Assembly: GCA_026419405.1 (NCBI GenBank)
Contig: JANZZL010000069.1
Span: 1 to 52,496 of the forward strand
Reading direction: 5' to 3'
DNA length: 52,496 bases
DNA from: Paracoccaceae bacterium
GTDB taxonomy: Bacteria; Pseudomonadota; Alphaproteobacteria; Rhodobacterales; Rhodobacteraceae
Made by a program: the position numbers and the translations under genes. A model generated the notes under the pieces. It was not told the origin of the DNA. It ran no database searches and was given only the letters and a program-made list of their open reading frames with translations. Below, one piece after another: positions 12,654 through 21,489 of this stretch. Position 1 is the stretch's first letter. Each line of letters starts with the position of its first letter.

Positions 12654-13313
12654 TCACTGCGGACGGCGCAGGGCCGTCACCGAGGCGGCCGGCACCGGGG
12701 TGCCGCCGGCGAGAACCACCGTCGGTTGCCCGTTCTCGATCCGCGCCTCGGTCACCAGGCTGTAGGCGGCCGGTGTCGAGCTGGCGACGGGCATTCCGTT
12801 GGTGAAGCTCACCAGTTCGAAGCTGTAGAGGCCGGGCAGGACCGGACCGCCGCCGGCGCCGGTACCGTCCCACACGATCGGCTCCCGCGAGGGGGTGACG
12901 GGCAGGCGGCCGACCTCGCGGCCGTTCGCGTTCCGCACGACCAGTTCCGCCCGGTCGGCCCCCGGCGCGGGGTTCGGGTAGAGCGTCACCGGCGCGCCGT
13001 CGAAGCGCACCGGCGCCTCGGCGCGCGCCTCCATCCCGACCCAGCCGGCGATCTGTGCCATGCCGCCGCCGAACTGCGCGGCGATCGCCTCGAGGAGCTG
13101 GTTCGTGCGCACCTGCTGCTCGACTCCCGAGAAGGTGGCAAGCTGCACCGCGAATTCGTCCGAAGGCGTGGGGTTCAGCGGATCCTGGTTCTGGATCTGG
13201 GCGGTCAGCATCCGCAGGAAGGTCTGGAAGTCGGAGCTGATCACCGTCGGCTGCGTCTGGCTGCGCCCGGATGCGGCGGGAGAGATCGGGCTCGTGGTCG
13301 GGGAGATGGCCAT
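12654..13313 (-). CDS. flgD: Flagellar hook capping protein FlgD
   Basis: FlgD caps the growing hook and is a scaffold removed at hook completion. The 219-residue product has the conserved N-terminal segment SSDFQTFLRMLTAQIQNQDPLNPTPSDEFAVQLATFSGVEQQ, followed by a Tudor/FNIII-like C-terminal half (WVGMEARAEAPVRFDGAPV, LYSFELVSFTNGMPV). It lies 12 bases downstream of fliK on the same strand, so hook-length control and capping are co-transcribed. It converges with ubiB across 72 GC-rich bases. Confidence 0.95.
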   Translation of the reverse strand: MAISPTTSPISPAASGRSQTQPTVISSDFQTFLRMLTAQIQNQDPLNPTPSDEFAVQLATFSGVEQQVRTNQLLEAIAAQFGGGMAQIAGWVGMEARAEAPVRFDGAPVTLYPNPAPGADRAELVVRNANGREVGRLPVTPSREPIVWDGTGAGGGPVLPGLYSFELVSFTNGMPVASSTPAAYSLVTEARIENGQPTVVLAGGTPVPAASVTALRRPQ

Positions 13314-13325
13314 GGCGGCATTCCT

Positions 13326-15584
13326 CTAGAGGCGGATGTCGAGACCCGCCGGCCGCAGCGGTCGCGTGCCGACGGGGGGCGAGAGCCGGTCGGCGCCCGG
13401 GGCGGCTCCGGCATCCCCGGTGCGGAGGCGGTCATCGGGTTCGTAGCGGTGCGTGCCGCCGCGGGCATCCTGCCGGGGGCCTTCGCCGCCGAAGCGGAAG
13501 GTCACGTCGCCGTAGCCGGCGGCGCGCAGGTCCCGCGCGAGAAGATCGGCATGGCGCCGGAAGAGGTCGAGCGTCTCCGAGCGTTCGGCGGCGATGTGCA
13601 CCGAGAGCACGCCGTCGCTGCCCGAGAGCCCGACCCGCACCGGGCCGAGCTCGGCGGGATCGAGCACGAGCTCCACGCTGCCGTCGGAGACCAGCGATAC
13701 CGCGGCGGCGACCTGCTGGACGGCGCCCGCCGCAACCTCCGGCCGGGGCGGAGGCGGCGCATGGAGCGGCGGCGCCCGGTGCAGGTCGGCGGGGGCGCGC
13801 GCAGGCGCCTCAGCGGCGAGGGCCAGGCCGTCCGGCGGCGGCACCGCTCCTGCCGCATGGTCGTCGTCGGCAACGGCATGGCGAACCGGCGGAGCCGGGT
13901 CGGCCGCCGCGGCTCCCTCACGGGTCAGGGGTGCGGCGGCACCCCCGCGGGGCTCCGTCGCGGGCGGTGGCGCAGGGGCCGGGGCGACCGCGCCGGCGAC
14001 CTGGGCGACCGCGCCGGCGACCGGGCCAACCCCGCCGAAGACCGGGGCGACCGCGCCGGCGGCAGGGGCGACCCCGCCGCAGGCCGGGGCAGCGACCGCC
14101 GGACCCGCTCCTCCGGCGGCGGGCGAGGCCGGGGCCTGCTGGCCGGTCTGGCGCATTTCGGTCGTGTCGGCCCCGGGGCCTGCCGGCCCGGCGTCCGGCA
14201 TGCGCGGCGTGATCGTGCGGGCAGGTTCGGCCTTGCCCCCATCCGGTCGGGTGCCGGATGCCGGCGGGCCCGCGATGGCCGCGACCTGCGCCGGCGGCCC
14301 CCCCGACCGCCGTTCCGGCGGCTCGGGCGGGGCCATGGCCGGCACCGGGCCTGCGGCCGGGCCGCCGCCGACTGCCCCGGCATCGGGCGCCGCCGCATGG
14401 GCGGTCGGGGAAATGCCCGGGGTCGGGCCGGCAGCCGGCGTGCGGGCCGCGAAGGCGGCAGCCGAGGCTGGCCCGCCGCGCACGGGGTGGTCCGGCTCCG
14501 CACGCGCGTCGGCGGCTGCAGCGGCAGCAGCATCGGCCCGGGCGGGGGCCGCCGTCCCGCCGGGGTCGCTCGCAGCCGCGAGACTGGCGGCGACGTCGCG
14601 TGCCGGACCTGCCGGCGCGGCCCGACCCGGGCGAGCCGTCGCCGGTCCGTCCGGCCGGGCTGCGCCATCCGCCGGCCTGCCCCCATCCGCGCCCGCCGTG
14701 GCGGCGGAGGTGTCGGGACGAGCCGCGCCGGCCAGGCGATCCGGCACGGGATGCGGCCCCGCGAGGTGCTCCGCCGACCGAGGCCCTCCGAGCGGGTGCC
14801 GCGCGGTCTCGGCGATCGGGGCGCGCCGCGCATCGCTGGCCGGCGCGGCCCGGTTCCCGCCCGAGCCCAGGTCAGGATCCGGTCCGGCCTCGACCGGCCC
14901 GGCGAGGGCCGCCATGGCGTGACGGTCGCCCGGAGTTCGGACCGGCAGGGGCTGCTCGGCTCCGATCGGCAGGGGCTGCTCGGCGTCCGCTGCGGGCGTC
15001 GAGTCGCTGCCTCGGGGGCCCGGCGGAGCTCTCTCGGCACCGCCATTGGCAGGAGGCGCGGACGGCGGATGCGCGCCGACCGGGGCGCGGATCGCCCCGG
15101 CCTCGGAGGTCGTCGGATGGACCTGTCCCTGCGACCGCGACGGCCGGACCGGAAGCGGCGCAACCGGAGGTGGCGCAACCGGCGCCGGCACGGGCGGGAC
15201 GGGCGCGAACCTCTCCGGCGCGAAGCCGCCGACCGCCTCGGGCGCGCGCTCTCCCTCCTGTCCGGCCGCCTGTCCGGCCGTTGGCGACGCGGGCACCGCG
15301 GGGCGGGCATCGTCGGGCCCGGCCGGTTGCGGGCCGGGTCCGCCCGCCGGATCCGTCGGCTCTTCCGCCTCGGGGGTCGGAGCCAGCCGCCATGCCAGGA
15401 GCTGCGCCGGGCCGGGGCGGACCGCAGGCGCGGCGACCGCCGCGGGCGCCCGCGGCGCCGGCGCCTCGGCCAGCGGCGGCGCGGCGATGTCGAAACCGGC
15501 GGCGCCCGGTTCCTGCTCCGGCGTGGAAGCACCCCTGAGCAGGACGGGAACACACGGTTCGGCGAGGTCGACGGGACGCATCAC
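13326..15584 (-). CDS. fliK: Flagellar hook-length control protein FliK
   Basis: FliK measures hook length and switches the export gate to filament substrates. The product is about 752 residues, long for the family. The first 550 residues are Pro/Ala/Gly-rich and low complexity, as expected for the ruler region. The C-terminal switch domain is recognisable: GSVELVLDPAELGPVRVGLS, then VHIAAERSETLDLFRRHADLLARDLRAAGYGDVTFRFG. Five exact 21-base units at 13981-14085 encode a seven-residue repeat. The start is GTG at 15584, with AGAAGG nine bases before, or the ATG immediately after it. It is divergent from the rod-binding gene. Confidence 0.9.
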   Translation of the reverse strand: MMRPVDLAEPCVPVLLRGASTPEQEPGAAGFDIAAPPLAEAPAPRAPAAVAAPAVRPGPAQLLAWRLAPTPEAEEPTDPAGGPGPQPAGPDDARPAVPASPTAGQAAGQEGERAPEAVGGFAPERFAPVPPVPAPVAPPPVAPLPVRPSRSQGQVHPTTSEAGAIRAPVGAHPPSAPPANGGAERAPPGPRGSDSTPAADAEQPLPIGAEQPLPVRTPGDRHAMAALAGPVEAGPDPDLGSGGNRAAPASDARRAPIAETARHPLGGPRSAEHLAGPHPVPDRLAGAARPDTSAATAGADGGRPADGAARPDGPATARPGRAAPAGPARDVAASLAAASDPGGTAAPARADAAAAAAADARAEPDHPVRGGPASAAAFAARTPAAGPTPGISPTAHAAAPDAGAVGGGPAAGPVPAMAPPEPPERRSGGPPAQVAAIAGPPASGTRPDGGKAEPARTITPRMPDAGPAGPGADTTEMRQTGQQAPASPAAGGAGPAVAAPACGGVAPAAGAVAPVFGGVGPVAGAVAQVAGAVAPAPAPPPATEPRGGAAAPLTREGAAAADPAPPVRHAVADDDHAAGAVPPPDGLALAAEAPARAPADLHRAPPLHAPPPPRPEVAAGAVQQVAAAVSLVSDGSVELVLDPAELGPVRVGLSGSDGVLSVHIAAERSETLDLFRRHADLLARDLRAAGYGDVTFRFGGEGPRQDARGGTHRYEPDDRLRTGDAGAAPGADRLSPPVGTRPLRPAGLDIRL
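13981..14085 (-). repeat. Five tandem 21-base units inside fliK
   Basis: Units start at 13981, 14002, 14023, 14044 and 14065, each a variant of ggggcgaccgcgccggcgac. They encode heptads of the type GAVAPVA / GGVAPAA. Copies differ at a few bases. Slippage here would change ruler length by seven residues per unit without breaking the frame. Confidence 0.9.
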
Positions 15585-15697
15585 GGTGTTCGGCCTTCTG
15601 CCAAGCTCGGCCCCGGTGATAGGCCGCAGGCCCTTACCGCTTCTTTACCGGGAGCGGACTATCCCGAGCGGGATGCAGCGAATTCGAGCGACTTGCC

Positions 15698-16000
15698 GTG
15701 ATCCCCGGTCTTCCCGCCACCCCCTCTCCGCCCCCCTCCTCCCCTGCGGCACGGCAGGGCCAGGGTGACGCCGCGCTCCGCGCTGCGGCGGAACGGCTCG
15801 AGGCGACCTTCCTCGCCGAGATGCTGAAGGCGGCGGGCGTCGGGGCGCCGCGCCAGAGCTTCGGCGGCGGTCCGGGCGAGGACCAGTTCGCCTCGTTCCT
15901 GCGCGAGGAACAGGCCCGCGCCATGGTCGGCGCTGGCGGCATCGGTCTGGCCGAATCGCTGTTCGAGGCATTGAAGGAGAGGTCTGTTGACCGGGTCTGA
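15698..16000 (+). CDS. Rod-binding protein (FlgJ N-terminal domain type)
   Basis: This 100-residue protein matches the stand-alone rod-binding domain found in the N-terminal half of FlgJ: AAERLEATFLAEMLKAAG, then FASFLREEQARAMVGAGGIGLAESLFEAL. It has no muramidase domain, as is usual in alphaproteobacteria. It likely assists rod assembly in the periplasm. It starts at GTG 15698 and its end overlaps the flgN start by 14 bases, so the two are coupled. It is divergent from fliK over about 110 bases that include a small dyad ATCCCG-AG-CGGGAT. Confidence 0.85.
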   Translation: MIPGLPATPSPPPSSPAARQGQGDAALRAAAERLEATFLAEMLKAAGVGAPRQSFGGGPGEDQFASFLREEQARAMVGAGGIGLAESLFEALKERSVDRV

Positions 16001-16337
16001 CGCAGCGGAAGCACTCCGCCGGCTGCTGGCCGAGGAGCGCGCGGCGCTGCTCTCGGGCGACCTCGCGGCCCTGGCCGGACTGATCGCTGCCAAGGAGGCG
16101 GCGCTCGAATCGCTCTCGGCATCGGGGGTGCCGTCCGATACGGCCGCGCTGGAGCGCCTGCGCGACCAGGCGGCGCAGAACCAGACCCTGCTCGACGCCG
16201 CGCTGCGCGGCGTGCGTTCCGTGCAGGAGCGGCTCGAGATGGCGCGGAGCGGCGGTCCGCCGCTTGCCTCCTACGATGCCCGCGGCCGCGCCACGACCCT
16301 CCCGACCGGACAGAGCAGCGTCCTGCGCCGCGCGTGA
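15987..16337 (+). CDS. flgN: FlgN-like flagellar export chaperone
   Basis: This 116-residue, largely helical protein (AAEALRRLLAEERAALLSGDLAALAGLIAAKEAALESL) has the pattern of FlgN, the chaperone for the hook-filament junction proteins FlgK and FlgL. The start is TTG at 15987, supported by AAGGAGAGG just before it. It overlaps the preceding rod-binding gene. FlgN is poorly conserved in sequence, so the call also relies on its length, coiled-coil character and position between a rod gene and flagellin. Confidence 0.75.
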   Translation: MTGSDAAEALRRLLAEERAALLSGDLAALAGLIAAKEAALESLSASGVPSDTAALERLRDQAAQNQTLLDAALRGVRSVQERLEMARSGGPPLASYDARGRATTLPTGQSSVLRRA

Positions 16338-16567
16338 GGTGCCGCGGCGCCGGTGCGGTCGGGAAAGCTTGGCTCGAATTCTCAGGATCTCGCCGGGCCG
16401 GCTTAGGCTTCCCTTAGCGAATGACGGCGAGCCTCGCGGCTGCATCCGATGCGGATGGCGCGGCGCCCGGACAACGGCCCGCCGCTCCCGCCAGAAGGCC
16501 GTCAATGCCGCCGACGCGCGGTTCCCGAAACACGGCGCAAAAGCGCCGACGGACCAGAGGAATTCCC

Positions 16568-18052
16568 ATGTCCAGCATCCTGACGAACACCAGCGCCATG
16601 GTCGCGCTGCAGACCCTGAAGGGCATCAACGCCAACCTCTCCAAGACCCAGGACGAGATCTCGACCGGCAAGTCGATCGCCACGGCGCGCGACAATGCCG
16701 CCGTCTGGGCGATCTCGAAGGTGATGGAATCGGACGTCAAGGGCTTCAAGGCCATCTCCGACAGCCTCTCGCTCGGCCAGTCCACCGTCACCGTGGCGCG
16801 CACCGCGGCGGAGACGGTCGCCAACCTGCTGACCGAGATCAAGGGCAAGGTCGTCGCCGCGCAGGAGGCGAACGTCGACCGCCAGAAGATCCAGACCGAC
16901 ATCGCGGCGCTGCGCGACCAGATCAACGCCGTCGTGAGCGCCGCGCAGTTCAACGGCCTGAACCTCGTGTCGGGGAACGAGGACGTGAACATCCTCTCCT
17001 CGCTCGACCGGGCGCCGAACGGCACCGTGACGGCATCGAACATCACCATCGCCCGGCGCGACCTGACGACCGCCGCGGGCGTCCTCGGCACCGGCACCGA
17101 CCTGTCGGCCAACGCCACGCTGTCGGCTGCGGCGGCGACCAACACGGGCAACACGGCGACGATCACGCTCGCCGCCGACAGCGATGTCAGCGGCGATTCC
17201 TTCGAGATCACGGTGGGCGGCGCGACCGTCACCTTCTCGGCCGGCCAGCTGACCGGCGACCAGGATGCGGCGGCCAGTGCCATCTCGGGGGCGATCAACG
17301 CGCTGGGGCTCGTCGGCATCACCGCCTCGGCCTCGGGCGGGGTGATCACGCTGACCTCGACGCGGGCCTTCGAATCGGTTGCCGTGGCCGGCACGAAGAA
17401 CGGCGGCGGGACCGGCATCACGCTCTCCGGCAGCTCGATCGCCGAGCGCGCCGAGACGCTGACCTTTTCGGGATCGGCGGCGGTGAACGAGGGCGACGGC
17501 TACCAGATCACGGTCGGCGGAACGTCGTTCACCTACGTCGCCCGCAGGGGCGACACCTTCGAGGACATCGCCCGCGGGCTGAAGGCTGCGGTCGACGGCG
17601 GCCGCATCGAGGGCGTCACCACCCGCGTGGCACAGAACAACTCCGGCCAGTGGCAGCTGAAGATCGACAACAACTCGGCGACCTCGCTCTCCCTGGCGCG
17701 CGCCGGCGCGGCCGGTGGCCAGGCCTCGGGCGGGCTGTTCGGCCTCGGCGGCATCGACGTGACCACGAATGCCGGCGCGGAGGCGGCGCTGGGCAACATC
17801 GAGACGCTGATCGCCAAGGCGATCGACGCCTCGGCCTCGTTCGGCTCGGCGCAGGGCCGCATCGACAACCAGACGAGCTTCATCAGCGCCCTGACCGACT
17901 CGCTTCGGGCCGGCATCGGCACGCTGGTGGACGCCGACATGGAGGAGGCCTCGGCCCGTCTCCAGGCGCTGCAGGTGCAGCAGCAGCTCGGCATCCAGTC
18001 GCTGTCGATCGCCAACCAGCAGCCGCAGTCGATCCTGGCGCTCTTCCGCTAG
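16568..18052 (+). CDS. Flagellin
   Basis: This is the filament subunit, 494 residues. The conserved N-terminal D0/D1 region reads SSILTNTSAMVALQTLKGIN and TGKSIATARDNAAVWAISKVM; the C-terminal D0 ends LQVQQQLGIQSLSIANQQPQ and ILALFR. The ATG at 16568 with AGAGGA before it is chosen; an open frame runs 49 codons upstream without flagellin character. The central variable domain holds two related modules (SFEITVGGATVTF and GYQITVGGTSFTY, about 300 bases apart), suggesting an internal duplication. The 230-base upstream gap carries no gene. flaF and flbT follow, and they control flagellin secretion and mRNA use in alphaproteobacteria. Confidence 0.96.
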   Translation: MSSILTNTSAMVALQTLKGINANLSKTQDEISTGKSIATARDNAAVWAISKVMESDVKGFKAISDSLSLGQSTVTVARTAAETVANLLTEIKGKVVAAQEANVDRQKIQTDIAALRDQINAVVSAAQFNGLNLVSGNEDVNILSSLDRAPNGTVTASNITIARRDLTTAAGVLGTGTDLSANATLSAAAATNTGNTATITLAADSDVSGDSFEITVGGATVTFSAGQLTGDQDAAASAISGAINALGLVGITASASGGVITLTSTRAFESVAVAGTKNGGGTGITLSGSSIAERAETLTFSGSAAVNEGDGYQITVGGTSFTYVARRGDTFEDIARGLKAAVDGGRIEGVTTRVAQNNSGQWQLKIDNNSATSLSLARAGAAGGQASGGLFGLGGIDVTTNAGAEAALGNIETLIAKAIDASASFGSAQGRIDNQTSFISALTDSLRAGIGTLVDADMEEASARLQALQVQQQLGIQSLSIANQQPQSILALFR

Positions 18053-18064
18053 GCGCAAAAGGCA

Positions 18065-18093
18065 CCGGGGCGCGGGCCGACCCCGCGCCCCGG
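18065..18093 (+). terminator. Strong hairpin after flagellin
   Basis: A 12-bp perfect GC stem (18065-18076 with 18082-18093, loop CCGAC) starts 13 bases past the flagellin stop. There is no T-run, so it may stabilise the flagellin mRNA 3' end or partly terminate before flaF. Confidence 0.6.
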
Positions 18094-18149
18094 ACCGCGG
18101 CCGGCCGAAGCGCCGGCAGAGACCCCCAAGCCTTCGGAAGGAAAGCCCA

Positions 18150-18539
18150 GTGAACGCCACCCAACTGGCCCGGACGGCCTATGCCGCCCCCGGCGCTCCC
18201 GCCCGCAGCGGAAGGTCCGCCGAATACGACCTCTTCGCCCGCGTCACCCGCCGCCTGCGCGAGGCGCTGGCCGAGGACACACCCGGCCCCGCGCCGCGCA
18301 TCGCTGCGCTCGCCCGCGCGCTCCATGAGAACCAGCGCCTCTGGACGGTGCTGGCCGCCGACGTCGCCGACGACGGCAACGGCCTGCCCCGGGAACTCCG
18401 CGCGCGCCTCTTCTACCTTGCCGAATTCACCCGTGTGCATTCGGCGCGCGTGCTGCGGGGCGAGGCCTCCGCCGGCGTCCTCGTCGACATCAACACGGCC
18501 GTGATGCGCGGGCTCGCGCAGCGGGAGGGCGCGGCATGA
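18150..18539 (+). CDS. flaF: Flagellar biosynthesis regulator FlaF
   Basis: FlaF (129 residues) is an alphaproteobacterial factor required for flagellin secretion and acting with FlbT on flagellin synthesis. The family look is clear: ATQLARTAYAAPGAP, AEYDLFARVTRRLREAL, ALHENQRLWTVLAADVADDGNGLPRELRARLFYLAEF. It starts at GTG 18150 with AAGGAAAG upstream and ends in a 4-base overlap with flbT, so the pair is translationally coupled downstream of flagellin. Confidence 0.94.
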   Translation: MNATQLARTAYAAPGAPARSGRSAEYDLFARVTRRLREALAEDTPGPAPRIAALARALHENQRLWTVLAADVADDGNGLPRELRARLFYLAEFTRVHSARVLRGEASAGVLVDINTAVMRGLAQREGAA

Positions 18540-18940
18540 GCGGCCTCGTCCTCAAGCTCGGTCCACGCGAGCGGGTGCTGATCAACGGTGCGGTGATCGA
18601 GAACGGCGACCGGCGCTCGCGGCTCTCGATCATGACGCCCGGCGCCAACATCCTGCGCCTGCGCGACGCGATCCACCCCGGCGAGGTCACGACGCCCGTC
18701 CGCCGGGTCTGCTACATCGCCCAGCTCGTGCTCTCGGGCGACGCCGATCCCGCGGAGGCGCGCCACCAGCTCCTGCGCGGGATCGAGCAGCTCAGCCAGG
18801 TGCTGACCGACCCCGACAGCCGCGCCTGCCTGACGGCCGCGACCGAGGCCGTCCTCGCAGCGCAGCACTATCAGGCGCTGAAGGCGCTGCGTGCACTCCT
18901 GCCGCGGGAGGAGCGGCTGCTCGCCGTTCCCCCGCGCTGA
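18536..18940 (+). CDS. flbT: Flagellin mRNA-binding regulator FlbT
   Basis: FlbT (134 residues) binds the 5' leader of flagellin mRNA in Caulobacter and limits flagellin synthesis. The sequence SGLVLKLGPRERVLINGAVIENGDRRSRLSI is characteristic, followed by PVRRVCYIAQLVLSGD. It begins within the last codons of flaF (ATGA overlap) and is followed after 15 bases by the DUF1217 gene. The flagellin gene just upstream has a long enough leader to be its target. Confidence 0.94.
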   Translation: MSGLVLKLGPRERVLINGAVIENGDRRSRLSIMTPGANILRLRDAIHPGEVTTPVRRVCYIAQLVLSGDADPAEARHQLLRGIEQLSQVLTDPDSRACLTAATEAVLAAQHYQALKALRALLPREERLLAVPPR

Positions 18941-18955
18941 CGCGGGCGGCGGTCC

Positions 18956-19771
18956 GTGGCCTTCGAGCCGGTCATCCCGATGTCGGGCTACGCCGGCTGG
19001 CGCTTCCTCTCGCGCACGGCCGACACGCAGCGCGCGCTGGTCGCCCAGGCGCCACAGACCCAGCGCGAGACCGCCGCCTTCCGCGACCGCATCGGCAAGG
19101 TGGCGACGGCCGAGGCGCTGGTGGCCGACCGCACGCTGCTCAAGGTGGCTCTCGGGGCCTTCGGCCTCGAGGCCGACCTCGACAACCGGGCCTTCATCCG
19201 CAAGGTGCTGGAGAGCCCGTCGTCCGACCCCAAGGCGCTTGCGAACCGGCTTGCCGACAAGCGCTACCTCGAATTCGCGCGCGCCTTCGGCTTCGCCGAA
19301 CCAGGCGGCCCGTTCACCCGCCGCGCCGGCTTCGCCGACCGGATCGTCGCCGCCTACGAGACGCGCCAGTTCGAGATCGCCGTCGGCGACCGGGACGAGT
19401 CGATGCGGCTGGCGCTGAGCGCCGATCGCGAGCTCGCCGCGCTTGCGGTGCGCCGGGGCACGCCCGACGCGCTGTGGTTCTCGGTGATGGGCAATCCGCC
19501 GCTCCGCCAGGTGTTCGAGACCGCGCTGGGCCTGCCCAAGGGCTTCGGCGCGCTCGACATCGACCGCCAGCTCGAGGTCTTCCGCGACAAGACCGAGCGC
19601 GCGCTCGGCGACGGCGAGATCGCCCAGTTCGCCGACCCGGCGAAGCGCGAGAATCTGGTGCGGCTGTTCCTGCTCCGCGAGGAAAGCCGGTCATCGGCCC
19701 TCGCCGCGCCGGGCGCGGCGGCGCTTGCGCTCGTCCGGGCGATCCCGCGCGCGCGCGGGCCGCTCGGCTAG
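18956..19771 (+). CDS. DUF1217-family flagellar-cluster protein
   Basis: This 271-residue protein begins PVIPMSGYAGWRFLSRTADTQRALVAQ and contains FRDRIGKVATAEALVADRTLLKVALGAFGLE and DKRYLEFARAFGF. This is the pattern of the DUF1217 family, repeatedly found in alphaproteobacterial flagellar clusters with no settled molecular role. It lacks a signal peptide and membrane segments and looks wholly helical. It is the last gene of the rightward flagellar run. The start is GTG at 18956, 15 bases after flbT. Confidence 0.85.
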   Translation: MAFEPVIPMSGYAGWRFLSRTADTQRALVAQAPQTQRETAAFRDRIGKVATAEALVADRTLLKVALGAFGLEADLDNRAFIRKVLESPSSDPKALANRLADKRYLEFARAFGFAEPGGPFTRRAGFADRIVAAYETRQFEIAVGDRDESMRLALSADRELAALAVRRGTPDALWFSVMGNPPLRQVFETALGLPKGFGALDIDRQLEVFRDKTERALGDGEIAQFADPAKRENLVRLFLLREESRSSALAAPGAAALALVRAIPRARGPLG

Positions 19772-19812
19772 CCCCTCTCCGGCCGCGGGCCGCGCGCCGG
19801 GCCGCGTCACCG

Positions 19813-19841
19813 GGGGGCACCACGGGGGCACCACGGGGGCA
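19813..19841. repeat. Short tandem repeat between converging genes
   Basis: GGGGGCACCAC occurs twice in tandem (19813-19834) and a third partial unit follows, in the 94-base gap between the DUF1217 gene and the PstS-OmpA gene. No clear terminator was seen there. Confidence 0.6.
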
Positions 19842-19865
19842 ACGCAGCGGCACCAAGGGGGCGCC

Positions 19866-21470
19866 TCAGGGCGCGGCGGGGCTCCGCGAGGTCCGCGGGA
19901 CGGGCCGGACCCAGACCTCGACGCGACGGTTCACGCTCCGGCCCCAGTCGCTGTCGTCGCAGGCCATCGGCAGCGCCTCGCCGAAGGCAAGCGCGCGGAG
20001 CGCGGGCCGGTCGTCGCCGGCCGCCCCGGCGAGCGCGCGGACGGCGGCCATCGCCGTTTCCGCCCGGATGCGGGAGATCCGCAGGTTCGCCGCCGCGCTG
20101 CCCTCGCCGTCGGAGAAGCCGACGAACAGGATCTCGTGCCCGTCGTAGACACCGGCCTCGATCGCCTCCGAGAGCCGGATCGCGCTGCCGCGCGACGACG
20201 CGTCGAGCCCGGCCGCGCCGGGCCGGAAGCGGAAGGTGTGGCTCAGCCGCTCGGCGCCCGCCAGGGCGCGGACCATGCCCTGGAGGTCTTCGAGCGCGGT
20301 CTCGCCGCCCGCGGCCAGGATCGCGTTCGCGAGCCGCTCGCCCTGGGCCGAGAGCGGCAGGCGGCGGGTGCCGAGATCGGTGAACCCTGCCCGGCGGATC
20401 ACGCGCTGCGCGGCCGGCGTGGCGAGGAACGACAGGAAGTCGCGCGCCACGGCGGGCAGCCGCCGGGCCGGGGCATAGAGGAACATCGGCGCCACGAGCG
20501 GATAATCCTCGCTGCGCACGGCCGCCTCGTCGGGCCGGAGCAGGAAGCCGCAGCCGCCGGTGAGCGGAAGCGCCCGCGCTCCGCCGAGCGCCGATGCGAG
20601 CGTCACCCCGAGCGCAAGCGGGTCGGCCGCGACGGCATCGGCCACCGCGGCGGCATCGGCGTGCCGGATCGCGGCCGGCGACAGCGAGAGCCCGGCCGGC
20701 GCGAGCAGCAGCGCCTCGATCTCGCGCTGCACGCCGAGGTCGGCGGCCATGGCGTGCAGGCGCACCGGTTCGCCCGCGGCGCCGCCGAGGTCTCCCCAGT
20801 CCCGCAGTTCGCCGGAAAGCGCCCGGGCCAGCGCCTCCGGCGTGATCACCGCCGCCGGGTTGTCGGGGGCGACCGCCGCGACATAGGCGTCGAACGCCAC
20901 GACCCGGCTCTGCGAGGGGGCCGAAAGCGTGCCGATGCCGGCCTCGCGGCCGAGCGCGACCTCGGCGGGGCTCGCCTCGCGCGAGGCCATGGCCAGATCC
21001 GCCTCGGCGGCGACGAGGTCGGCGATGCCCTCCTCGGTCGTCGTCAGGCGGAAGTCGATGCGCGCAAGCGTCCGGCCGCCGGCTTCGGTGAGCGTGTAGG
21101 TGAAGCCCAGGGCGTCGCGGATCGCCCGCGTCACGCCGAGGCCGCGCTGCGCCGCGAAGGCCTCGATCAGCGCCGGCATCAGGACCTCGCCCATGGCCGC
21201 CGCGCCCGAGATCGTGACTTCTGCGACGAAGCTCCCGAGGTCGGGGCAGGCCGCGCCTTGGCAGAGGACGCCGGCCGCATCCACGGTGAGCTCGCCATAG
21301 ACCGTGTCGATCCGGTAGAATTCGCCGTCGAAGCCGAGCAGCCGGCCCTCGAGGGTGAGGCCGCCGTCGCGCGCCGAGAGCGTCACCTCCTGCGCGGCGG
21401 CGGAGCCGGCCGCGAGCGGCGCGGAGAAGAGCGCGGCGAGAACGGCCGCGCAGGTGCGGAGGCGGCGCAT
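19866..21470 (-). CDS. Exported PstS-like substrate-binding protein fused to OmpA domain
   Basis: The 534-residue product has a signal peptide (MRRLRTCAAVLAALFSAPLAAGSAAAQ), then a phosphate-binding-protein-like region with two lobes (FRLTTTEEGIADLVAAEADLAMASRE; AVAPDNPAAVITPEALARALSGELRDWGDLGG). The C-terminal OmpA-like peptidoglycan-binding domain includes LFVGFSDGEGSAAANLRISRIRAE and the NRRVEVWV signature. The fusion would hold a ligand-binding domain at the cell wall. Similar fusions occur in Rhodobacterales. The ligand is unknown: phosphate-binding residues are not clearly conserved. It sits 19 bases downstream of another exported protein and is probably co-transcribed with it. Confidence 0.88.
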   Translation of the reverse strand: MRRLRTCAAVLAALFSAPLAAGSAAAQEVTLSARDGGLTLEGRLLGFDGEFYRIDTVYGELTVDAAGVLCQGAACPDLGSFVAEVTISGAAAMGEVLMPALIEAFAAQRGLGVTRAIRDALGFTYTLTEAGGRTLARIDFRLTTTEEGIADLVAAEADLAMASREASPAEVALGREAGIGTLSAPSQSRVVAFDAYVAAVAPDNPAAVITPEALARALSGELRDWGDLGGAAGEPVRLHAMAADLGVQREIEALLLAPAGLSLSPAAIRHADAAAVADAVAADPLALGVTLASALGGARALPLTGGCGFLLRPDEAAVRSEDYPLVAPMFLYAPARRLPAVARDFLSFLATPAAQRVIRRAGFTDLGTRRLPLSAQGERLANAILAAGGETALEDLQGMVRALAGAERLSHTFRFRPGAAGLDASSRGSAIRLSEAIEAGVYDGHEILFVGFSDGEGSAAANLRISRIRAETAMAAVRALAGAAGDDRPALRALAFGEALPMACDDSDWGRSVNRRVEVWVRPVPRTSRSPAAP

Positions 21471-21489
21471 CGCGGGCCCGGGGCTGGCG

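Noticed and set aside
13981-14085. CRISPR array
   Set aside because: Units are contiguous without spacers and continue the fliK frame.
12726-15701. Plus-strand open frame of 991 codons, Arg/Gly-rich
   Set aside because: Antisense to flgD and fliK; no domain visible.
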